Shown here: positions 57,424 through 64,000 of the stretch, piece by piece
Position numbering within the stretch: the stretch's first letter is position 1
Layout of the letters: each line of letters begins with the position of its first letter
Origin: Taibaiella lutea
GTDB taxonomy: Bacteria > Bacteroidota > Bacteroidia > Chitinophagales > Chitinophagaceae
NCBI RefSeq assembly: GCF_008629695.1
Contig: NZ_VWSH01000004.1
Coordinates: 248,001-312,000 of the forward strand
DNA: 64,000 nucleotides
Direction of reading: 5' to 3'
The notes under the pieces: generated by a model
Told to the model about the DNA's origin: nothing
The model's database searches: none
Seen by the model: only the letters and a program-made list of their open reading frames with translations
Program-made: the position numbers and the translations under genes

Positions 57424-59190
57424 TCAGTTTTTTTGATAGCCTCCGTAATACTTTACCGGCGACCATTCGGGAATCGTTTCAGGAACTGGTGGATTAAGGG
57501 TTTTGTAAGGTCCGGCAGCATATACCACATGTCCGTTCAGGACCGTAAGTATAGATTCAATGCCTCTTATTTTGTCCGGCGGCAGCGAAAAATAATCATC
57601 AGACAAAATGCACAGGTCGGCATACATGCCACTTATCAGTTTTCCTTTTTCTTGTTCTTCTTCCGAACACCATGCGCTTCCGGAGGTGTACAGTTGCAAT
57701 GCGGTGTATTTATCAAGAACCTGATCTTTAGGCCAGAACTGCATGCCACCGATGGTTTTACCTGTCAACAGCCAATGCAATGCCATCCAGGGGTTATAGG
57801 TCGATATCCTTGTAGCGTCAGTACCCATGCCTACAGGTATGCTCATAGCAAGCATTTTCTTTATGGGTGGCAATTGCGTGGTGGGTTGCCCATATAATTT
57901 CTGGTACAACTCTCCTTGAAAATACATTCTGAATTGTACGGCTATTCCGCCTCCCAGAGCTTTTACCCTTGCCAGTTCACTATCGGTAATTGTTTCTGCA
58001 TGGTCGAAGAACCAATGCAAACCGTTAAAGGGTATTTCCTTGTTTACTTTTTCAAATACTGTAAGCATGCGGTCAATAGATTCTCCGTAAGTGGCATGAA
58101 GCCTGAATGCCCAACGATTCTTTACTAATAGGCGGATGATAGGTTCCAGGTCGGTTTCCATACTGTCCGACAATACTATCCTCGGTTCCAGAAAGTTCTC
58201 GAAGTCTGCAGCGGAGGCAACCAGGTTTTCACCGGCTCCTTCAGGTATATATCCATTTGGTACCATCATGAGCTCATTCTTCTTTAGTTTGACATCTCCA
58301 ATCCATTTTTCATAATCCTGAAATTCTTTTCCTTTCTGCTGGGCAAAAAGATAATAGGCTTTACGTACGGTAAGTTTACCTTCCTGTGCAAGCGTTAAAG
58401 AAGTACTGTAATCCGAAGGGAAATTCTGTCCGCCTCCTGCCGCATCTACGACACTTGTAATACCGAACCTGTTTAGTTCGCGGTCAAAGTTCAGGGTACT
58501 GTTTTTACGCTCCTCTTCTGTCAGTCTGGTAGTGAGTGCAAGCGTTGTATAGATTGCCTTGGGGGTTTGCTTGGCATACATAATACCGGTCAGTTTCCCG
58601 TTTTTGTCTGTCTCCAAAAGGCTGCCTTCATATTTTGTATCCTTTGTATAGCCTAATGTCTCAATGCCTTTTTTATTCAGAAAAGCTTTGCCATACAAGT
58701 AAGTAATGAATACAGGTTTATCCGGCACAGCTTCGTTGATCTCTTCAATAGTAGGCTGCCTCTTTTCTTCAAATTGAAATTCATTCCAGCCACCAACTAC
58801 TTTAATCCATACGCCAGGCGGTGTTCTTGCCGCTTGTTCCTTCAGCATCTGTAATGCCCGCTTCAGCGATGTAACACCATCCCATCTCAGTTCGGCATTA
58901 TAGTTCAGTCCTTCACGAATGACGTGCATGTGGCTGTCGTTTAATCCGGGGATAACCGTTTTGTTTCCGGCATCTATTATATTTGTTTTAGCATCTTCAT
59001 AAGCAGAACGTATATGCTTTGTCGTTCCGGTTGCAAGGATAATCCCGTCTTTTATGGCAATAGCTTCAGCAAATTCTCCTTGTTTATTCATTGTTGCTAT
59101 TTTTGCATGATAAATAATCAGGTCCGCCTTTTGTTGGGCATTAACGCTGAAACTATAAAGGATTAGCAGCGTAAAAAATAACTTGTTCAT
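57424..59190 (-). CDS. Secreted amidohydrolase (YtcJ-like, amidohydrolase family 3)
   Basis: 588 residues. The signal peptide is 1-19 (FFTLLILYSFSVNAQQ). The TIM-barrel amidohydrolase features are VIPGLNDSHMHVIREG (His87, His89), DAAGGGQNF, RLHATYGESID, HWFFDHAETI and MGTDATRIS (Asp metal ligand). YtcJ-type enzymes, including N-substituted formamide deformylase, hydrolyse C-N or C-O bonds of small organics. Being secreted, it should act in the periplasm. It is 33 bases upstream of the MBL gene and 55 bases downstream of an alpha/beta-hydrolase gene on the same strand. Confidence 0.88.
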   Translation of the reverse strand: MNKLFFTLLILYSFSVNAQQKADLIIYHAKIATMNKQGEFAEAIAIKDGIILATGTTKHIRSAYEDAKTNIIDAGNKTVIPGLNDSHMHVIREGLNYNAELRWDGVTSLKRALQMLKEQAARTPPGVWIKVVGGWNEFQFEEKRQPTIEEINEAVPDKPVFITYLYGKAFLNKKGIETLGYTKDTKYEGSLLETDKNGKLTGIMYAKQTPKAIYTTLALTTRLTEEERKNSTLNFDRELNRFGITSVVDAAGGGQNFPSDYSTSLTLAQEGKLTVRKAYYLFAQQKGKEFQDYEKWIGDVKLKKNELMMVPNGYIPEGAGENLVASAADFENFLEPRIVLSDSMETDLEPIIRLLVKNRWAFRLHATYGESIDRMLTVFEKVNKEIPFNGLHWFFDHAETITDSELARVKALGGGIAVQFRMYFQGELYQKLYGQPTTQLPPIKKMLAMSIPVGMGTDATRISTYNPWMALHWLLTGKTIGGMQFWPKDQVLDKYTALQLYTSGSAWCSEEEQEKGKLISGMYADLCILSDDYFSLPPDKIRGIESILTVLNGHVVYAAGPYKTLNPPVPETIPEWSPVKYYGGYQKN

Positions 59191-59245
59191 GTTTTTAGTT
59201 TGTAATGTTTAAGGAGAAGAACCATTCTATTTTTAGAATATCGAC

Positions 59246-60238
59246 TTATTCAGCAGCGAAAAAGTCCAATAGGTCTTTCTGAACCTGTGCTGTATTTTCC
59301 TGCACAATCCAGTGTCCTGCGCCTTTTATATTGGAAGCCGAGACATGCTCTGCTACCAGCTTACAATGTGCTTCGAGAAATGCAGCGCCAAAATATTCAC
59401 CGCCCATCGCCAATACAGGCATTTTCAATTTATGTTTCATGAACTCTTTGTTGTCTGCGGCGTCCTGTTCAAACGCTCCGAACCAATGGAAAGCCCCGGT
59501 AGTAGCCCCTTTTACATGATAGGCTCTGATAAATTCATTTGCTTCTTCTTTTGTGAACGGGTCTTTTACATGTCCTACAACAGGCCAGAAATTGGTTAAG
59601 AATTCCCTTTCTTTCCCTGCAACAATTTCACCCGATGCTTTCCATCCAAAAAAGCCGAACCACCATGCAGATCCTTTAACCTGACTCCATACAGGTTCTA
59701 TGCCCGGCAGTAAGGCATCCATCAATGCAAGTTTTTTAACTTCACTTCCATATTGGGCTGCATAGGCATAGGCAACCATCAGGCCGATATCGTGTCCGGC
59801 AAGATTGACTTGCTTATACCCCAATTCCTTGATCAGGCCATGAATGACAGAAGCCATTGTTTTCTTATCGTAACCGGTCTCTGGTTTCCCGGATTCACCA
59901 AGGCCGGGCAGGTCGGGCGCTATTACCGTATAATGTTTCGCAAATTCAGGTAATAGCCTGTTCCACATAAACCAATTTTGTCCGAAGCCATGAATCAGCA
60001 CCAAGGGTTCTCCTTTACCGCCTATTACATAATGGATATTGACACCATTTACCGACGTTGTTGCGTGCTTGAATCCCGCAGGAGGGTCAGCAGGCTTTTC
60101 CTGTTCTGTCTGATGATTACCGCCCGGGTCTTTCGGTTTTGCTACAGAATTGCAGGCAGTAAAAGAGACAATGCAAACAGCAATCAATAGGCCTGTAATG
60201 AATTTTGTGTTTCGTAGCATAGAAGTAACTGGTTTCAT
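59246..60238 (-). CDS. Alpha/beta-hydrolase lipoprotein (epoxide hydrolase/haloalkane dehalogenase-like)
   Basis: 330 residues. A lipoprotein signal ends in SFTAC (Cys29), and a Pro/Lys-rich linker follows. The catalytic fold has HGFGQNWFMW (oxyanion hole, 83-92), DLPGLGESG and the nucleophile Asp150 in LAGHDIGLMVA, with His in GAGHWIVQE near 311. An Asp nucleophile is the mark of epoxide hydrolases and dehalogenases. It would sit in the periplasm or on a membrane. It is in the same direction as the amidohydrolase downstream and a further hydrolase upstream, 66 bases from its stop. An ATG at the seventh codon is an alternative start. Confidence 0.85.
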   Translation of the reverse strand: MKPVTSMLRNTKFITGLLIAVCIVSFTACNSVAKPKDPGGNHQTEQEKPADPPAGFKHATTSVNGVNIHYVIGGKGEPLVLIHGFGQNWFMWNRLLPEFAKHYTVIAPDLPGLGESGKPETGYDKKTMASVIHGLIKELGYKQVNLAGHDIGLMVAYAYAAQYGSEVKKLALMDALLPGIEPVWSQVKGSAWWFGFFGWKASGEIVAGKEREFLTNFWPVVGHVKDPFTKEEANEFIRAYHVKGATTGAFHWFGAFEQDAADNKEFMKHKLKMPVLAMGGEYFGAAFLEAHCKLVAEHVSASNIKGAGHWIVQENTAQVQKDLLDFFAAE

Positions 60239-60303
60239 AATTTGATTTGTTTAAAAGATTAAGTTTTTAGAAAAATGGCTGAATGCTTATGCCGGATCTT
60301 ATT

Positions 60304-61095
60304 TTACCAATTGCTTTTAATGGTCTCCAGCCATTGCTGGATATAAGTTGCTATTTCCTGCCAGCCCGGCTGCCCCAAAACAAAATGATTGCGATCTGCA
60401 AACTCCTTGAAGTGTGTTACAGAACCATTATCACTATATTTTTTATAGTTGGAATAATTGAGGGAGGAAGGAATGGTATGATCACTTGAGCCGCTTATCA
60501 GGAGCAATGGGGCATGTGGCTTGTTGAAATCAATTTTGGCTACAGCTGTTATGGTGTCTCTTACCACCAGTTTAGATTCCGGTATAGCAAGGGCATATCC
60601 TTTTTCCTGCCATTCTTCCGGCATACCATTGGTGAATGCATATTTCCATTGTTTTAAGGTCATCATGAATGTTTTCTTTGTTGAAGTGAAGAAGCCCAAA
60701 GGCCCCCATCCTGCAATAAGGAAAGAAAGCTTGAATGTCATTATGCCTTGCGGCGGAACGGAATGAATGGCAATTGCCGCAGTTGCCAGATCTTTCTGAA
60801 GTAGCAACTGCGCTATAAGCCCGCCAATGGAATGCCCGATAATTACAGGTTTTTCCGGCAAGGCGTTAACGATTGCCTCAAAATGTGCAATCAATGCTGA
60901 GAGCCTAATAGATGCTATCTGCGGATCCGGATGCCGCGCCCTTAATAATGCAGCAGGTGCATCTTTATAAGGCCATGCCGGCGCATGTGTGGAGAAACCC
61001 TGTGCTTCAAAGAATGTACTCCATTCATTCCAACAGGTATGGCTTACGAATGCACCCGTTATAAACAGGATTGTTTTGGAGTTAGGTTTTTTCAT
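60304..61095 (-). CDS. Alpha/beta-hydrolase (cytoplasmic, esterase/lipase-like)
   Basis: 263 residues from the ATG at 61095; the longer frame adds a basic stretch of no clear use. There is no signal peptide. ITGAFVSHTCW gives the oxyanion region, IIGHSIGGLIAQ has the nucleophile Ser89, LLISGSSDHTIP supplies the acid and NHFVLGQPGW the His. It is a Ser hydrolase of unknown substrate, in contrast to the Asp-type enzyme next to it. It is the first gene of the minus-strand hydrolase run and is divergent from the histidine kinase gene at 61367, sharing a 271-base promoter region. Confidence 0.85.
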   Translation of the reverse strand: MKKPNSKTILFITGAFVSHTCWNEWSTFFEAQGFSTHAPAWPYKDAPAALLRARHPDPQIASIRLSALIAHFEAIVNALPEKPVIIGHSIGGLIAQLLLQKDLATAAIAIHSVPPQGIMTFKLSFLIAGWGPLGFFTSTKKTFMMTLKQWKYAFTNGMPEEWQEKGYALAIPESKLVVRDTITAVAKIDFNKPHAPLLLISGSSDHTIPSSLNYSNYKKYSDNGSVTHFKEFADRNHFVLGQPGWQEIATYIQQWLETIKSNW

Positions 61096-61366
61096 TGTTT
61101 TTTTATTTGAAGTATATAAGTCCTGCCCCAAAATGCGTGCCAGAATTGGGTTGCGTTTGGTTTTCAATAGATTGTGCAGAGCGGGGCAGAACCGTTACAA
61201 CGATATTTCGTCGGAATCACAATACCCGGCAACGTGATATAGTTGCCGCCACCTTTTCATTTTTTTTAGCGTCTTTTTTTAAGAATATATTCTGTATTTT
61301 CAATGCACTAACCAATTTAAAGCCGGCAGGCTAATCCTTCTTTCGTAAGTTTTTAAATGAGCAGCA

Positions 61367-63613
61367 ATGATTAAAAGCACCTTTTTTATAGCGCTTTTTT
61401 CCTTTTGGAATATACACGTTGCTTTGGCTCAGGCTGAGTTCAAAACGGAGGCAGAGGTCAATAATGCGAAGCGGCAGGTTCAGCTTTTGCCTGTCAGTGA
61501 TATGAAGGTCGGTTTGCTTTTAAAGCTGGCCGGATGGTATGTATTGCAAGACCGGAATACAGCGGCAGTACGGGAATCGGAACAATATGTAAACCAATCG
61601 TTGCGTATTTCGAACAAGCTTAAAGACAAGCATGCCATTGCGGCGGGCTATCTTCTATTGTCAAGAATTTGCCAGATCAGGCATAACTATAATAAAGGAA
61701 TAGCCTATGCCACCGGCGCAGCAGCGCTTTTCGAATCATTGGGCGATAAAGACCAGGCAGGAGAAGCGTATGTGATGTCATGGTCCAATAATTCCCTCAA
61801 TGGCATGCCCGCAAAAGACAGGATTTCTATTCTTCATAAAGCGGCAGCGGCATTTCATGTTGCAAACAATAAAAGCAGGGAAGGTGATTGTTTAAGGGAA
61901 GCGGGGGATTTATACCAGGTCATGACACAGTATCAACTTTCATTAAATGATTTAAGGGCTGCTTTGAAACTTTATCAGGAGAGCGGATATAAATCGTTAC
62001 AAGGGGTGTACGATTTACTGGGAACCGTTTCTGCGCATATAGGTAATTATAACGACGGGGTGAAGTATGGGCTTATGGCCATTAAGTCAGCCGAGATGCT
62101 TGGCGATACGAGTTTGTCTCTTTGTACTTATTACAACAGGCTTGGCCTGGCATACTCCGCTTTAAAAGATATGCCGCATGCAGGAAAATATTTTGACAAA
62201 GCATTGGTTATTGCAAACAAATACAATGATACGGGTAGTATTTATACAGTGTCTTATAATATCTCGCTTGTGCTGCTCTGGTCTAAAAAACCAAAGGAAT
62301 CACTGGATAATATAAACAGATTGATTAAAAAATATCCGGGTTTTGAAAAAGAAGAGCAGCCTGCAATAGCGAGTCTGATGTTGCCCATATACCAGGATCT
62401 GAAGCTGTATAATAAAGCTGCAGTTTATTGCACCATATTGGAAAATTCTATTAATAAAGATTCCGGCAACATGACTTTTTATTCCAGGGCAATAGCCAAG
62501 ATCATTTCTTTTTATATAGAGACGGGAAACTTACAAAAGGCTTCGTTTTATGTAAAAGCTTATGCCGCATACACCGGAAAGGAAAGCATGGGAGGCTCCA
62601 GAATGAATTATAATATGCTTCAATTCAGGGTGGATTCTGCGATGGGAAATTATTTATCTGCCATCAGGCATTATCAGATTTATGCCGGCATCAAGGATTC
62701 GTTGTTAGGGGAAACAAAAAGCCTGCAGATAAATCAATTGAATATTGAATACGAAACGGACAGGAAAGATAAAGATATATTATTGCTCAGGCAAGGAGCA
62801 GCATTGCAAAAAAACAATTTAAGACATGTAACATTGATCAGGAACATAACTTTTGCCGGTGTGTTTTTATTGATCATTATTCTTTTCTTATTGTTCAACG
62901 GATTCCGCAGAAAACAAAAAACAAATAACCTTTTACAAAGGCAGCAGAAAGAGATACATGATAAAAATAATGACCTGCAAAAGCTCGTAACAGAAAAAGA
63001 ATGGCTTATAAAGGAAATACATCACCGTGTGAAAAATAACCTGCACATGGTAGTAGGACTGCTGGCCAGCCAGACCGAATTTTTAAAAGGAAGGGAGGCT
63101 TTGTCTGCCATTACCGATAGTCAGAACAGGGTTTACGCCATGTCGCTTATTCATCAGAAACTTTATCAGACTGAAGAGTTGTCTTCTACGGACATGCCAT
63201 CTTATATTTTTGACCTTACCGAATACCTGAAAGGATGTTTTGATCAGGCATCGGAAATAGCATTCAGGTTAAATATCGCTCCCGTTGAATTTTCACTGGC
63301 ATATTCCGTACCGATTGGCCTTATTATAAATGAAGCTGTAACCAATGCTATTAAGTATGCTTTCCCCACAGGTAAAGGTATTATTGAAATAGGTTTGCAG
63401 CCTGTAAATGATTCCCGCTTCATGTTGTATATACAGGACAATGGTAAGGGCCTACCGGATGATTTCGATTTCAGGAAATGCTCTTCACTGGGCCTTACAC
63501 TGATAGAAGGACTCAGTACCGATATTGAAGGCAGTTTTAATTTAAGCAGCAGGAACGGAACAAGAGTTGAGATTGAATTTATGGATGAGGTGTCGAGGAA
63601 TGAAATGCACTAA
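61367..63613 (+). CDS. TPR sensor histidine kinase (HisKA_2/HATPase)
   Basis: 748 residues. A signal sequence (1-21) leads a periplasmic TPR array (about 50-440, with GDKDQAGEAYVMSW and AHAGKYFDKAL-like helices). A transmembrane helix lies near 490-510 (ITFAGVFLLIIILFLLF), then a short coiled coil. The HisKA_2 box EIHHRVKNNLHMVVGLLASQ has phosphorylatable His552/His553. The HATPase N-box is LIINEAVTNAIKYAFP, with the G1 box DNGKGLPDDF and G2 SLGLTLIEGL. It autophosphorylates on a signal sensed by the TPR domain and passes phosphate to the response regulator 66 bases downstream. Divergence from the hydrolase run hints at control of those genes. Confidence 0.9.
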   Translation: MIKSTFFIALFSFWNIHVALAQAEFKTEAEVNNAKRQVQLLPVSDMKVGLLLKLAGWYVLQDRNTAAVRESEQYVNQSLRISNKLKDKHAIAAGYLLLSRICQIRHNYNKGIAYATGAAALFESLGDKDQAGEAYVMSWSNNSLNGMPAKDRISILHKAAAAFHVANNKSREGDCLREAGDLYQVMTQYQLSLNDLRAALKLYQESGYKSLQGVYDLLGTVSAHIGNYNDGVKYGLMAIKSAEMLGDTSLSLCTYYNRLGLAYSALKDMPHAGKYFDKALVIANKYNDTGSIYTVSYNISLVLLWSKKPKESLDNINRLIKKYPGFEKEEQPAIASLMLPIYQDLKLYNKAAVYCTILENSINKDSGNMTFYSRAIAKIISFYIETGNLQKASFYVKAYAAYTGKESMGGSRMNYNMLQFRVDSAMGNYLSAIRHYQIYAGIKDSLLGETKSLQINQLNIEYETDRKDKDILLLRQGAALQKNNLRHVTLIRNITFAGVFLLIIILFLLFNGFRRKQKTNNLLQRQQKEIHDKNNDLQKLVTEKEWLIKEIHHRVKNNLHMVVGLLASQTEFLKGREALSAITDSQNRVYAMSLIHQKLYQTEELSSTDMPSYIFDLTEYLKGCFDQASEIAFRLNIAPVEFSLAYSVPIGLIINEAVTNAIKYAFPTGKGIIEIGLQPVNDSRFMLYIQDNGKGLPDDFDFRKCSSLGLTLIEGLSTDIEGSFNLSSRNGTRVEIEFMDEVSRNEMH

Positions 63614-63679
63614 TCCGTCATTATTGTGAAGGATTGGGTGAGATTAAAATTTACATACCATTTTAATATTCATTTGAAA

Positions 63680-64000
63680 ATGAATCGTAAAGATAAAATA
63701 CTGATTGTAGAAGATCAGTTTGTTGAAGCAAACCATCTGCGTATCATGCTTAAGAATGCTGAATATGAAGTACAGAGTATTGCCCGTTCGGTTGCAGAAG
63801 CAAAGAAAGCAATTACAGTGCAGAAGCCGGATATGGTTTTGCTTGACATCCAGCTTGTAGGAAAAGAAACAGGTATCGATCTTGCCAAATATCTCCGGCA
63901 GGAGAATATAGGGTTTATCTACTTATCGGCCAATTCAAACGAAGAGATTCTCAATGCTGCCAAAGAAACGCATCCATTGGGTTTTCTGGTAAAACCCTTT
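63680..64000 (+). CDS. Response regulator, receiver domain (continues past the window)
   Basis: 107 codons from the ATG at 63680 to the window edge. It is a CheY-like receiver: KILIVEDQFVEANHL (Glu11, Asp12), MVLLDIQLVG with phospho-acceptor Asp56, YLSANS (Ser83) and VKPF (Lys105). The output domain is cut off; with a HisKA_2 kinase upstream, a LytTR or similar DNA-binding domain would be usual. It is 66 bases after the kinase gene and forms a two-component pair with it. Confidence 0.92.
   Translation, partial: MNRKDKILIVEDQFVEANHLRIMLKNAEYEVQSIARSVAEAKKAITVQKPDMVLLDIQLVGKETGIDLAKYLRQENIGFIYLSANSNEEILNAAKETHPLGFLVKPF

Noticed and set aside
1-64000. tRNA, rRNA, riboswitch or replication origin
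   Set aside because: No cloverleaf with a TTCGA-type arm, rRNA motif, known riboswitch core or DnaA-box cluster was noticed by eye; a covariance search was not possible.

Overview
The window looks like a chromosomal segment of a Bacteroidota bacterium, most likely of the Chitinophagales/Chitinophagaceae type. The evidence is type IX secretion (T9SS) C-terminal sorting domains of both classes, TonB-dependent and PF14905-type outer-membrane barrels, DUF4270/kelch/DUF4907 lipoproteins, LpxR-like and alginate-export porins, and the four-gene ligase-associated DNA repair cassette typical of this phylum. There are no rRNA or tRNA genes, no CRISPR array and no recognisable insertion-sequence transposase. 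Several families of short hairpin repeats are scattered between genes.

Layout. 1-2.1 kb: tail of an acyltransferase-like gene, a TPR protein and a stand-alone acyl carrier protein. 2.3-6.8 kb: an AT-rich block on the minus strand with a 1422-residue NACHT-type STAND NTPase ending in six 46-47-residue repeats, overlapping a 67-residue membrane-anchored coiled-coil partner. This is a candidate anti-phage module. 7-9.4 kb: an orphan helical protein, a 21-bp heptad minisatellite and an LpxR-like lipid A deacylase. 9.9-15.8 kb: Exo-Lig-Lhr-PdeM repair cassette. 16-25.9 kb: TonB receptor, FAD/Rieske oxidoreductase, small membrane proteins, a LexA-like repressor next to AlkB and DUF763, a PEBP protein, pyrophosphatase and a Csp-like copper-binding protein. 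26.4-30.3 kb: a decaying zone with a T9SS adhesin lacking its start, a second 21-bp array and a cinA remnant.

30.4-35.0 kb: stress and metal genes. These are DUF421, DUF892, an Nramp-family gene broken by an apparent 25-bp deletion, two twin-arginine ferritin-like proteins and tatA. 35.2-37.5 kb: a large T9SS surface protein. 37.8-39.9 kb: plsC, DUF2520 and kdsC in tight order, serving envelope lipid and probably LPS synthesis. 39.9-47.7 kb: FadL-like barrel, DUF4270, DUF4907 and kelch lipoproteins, then a DUF3347 lipoprotein and an outer-membrane barrel. 47.8-50.3 kb: a DnaQ/GIY-YIG nuclease and a dienelactone hydrolase-like protein.

50.5-54.6 kb is the most unusual part. A VioB-like ferritin-fold protein, a cysteine-rich protein with paired C-x5-C motifs, a DUF692 multinuclear-iron oxygenase and a DUF2063 partner lie in one direction. 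This has the logic of a bufferin-like RiPP pathway (peptide cysteines modified to bind metal), but with an added ferritin-like enzyme and a putative precursor that has no visible signal peptide. 54.9-61.1 kb: a minus-strand run of an alginate-export porin and four hydrolases, suggesting uptake and breakdown of a small organic compound. 61.4-64 kb: a TPR sensor histidine kinase and its response regulator, the latter cut by the window edge.
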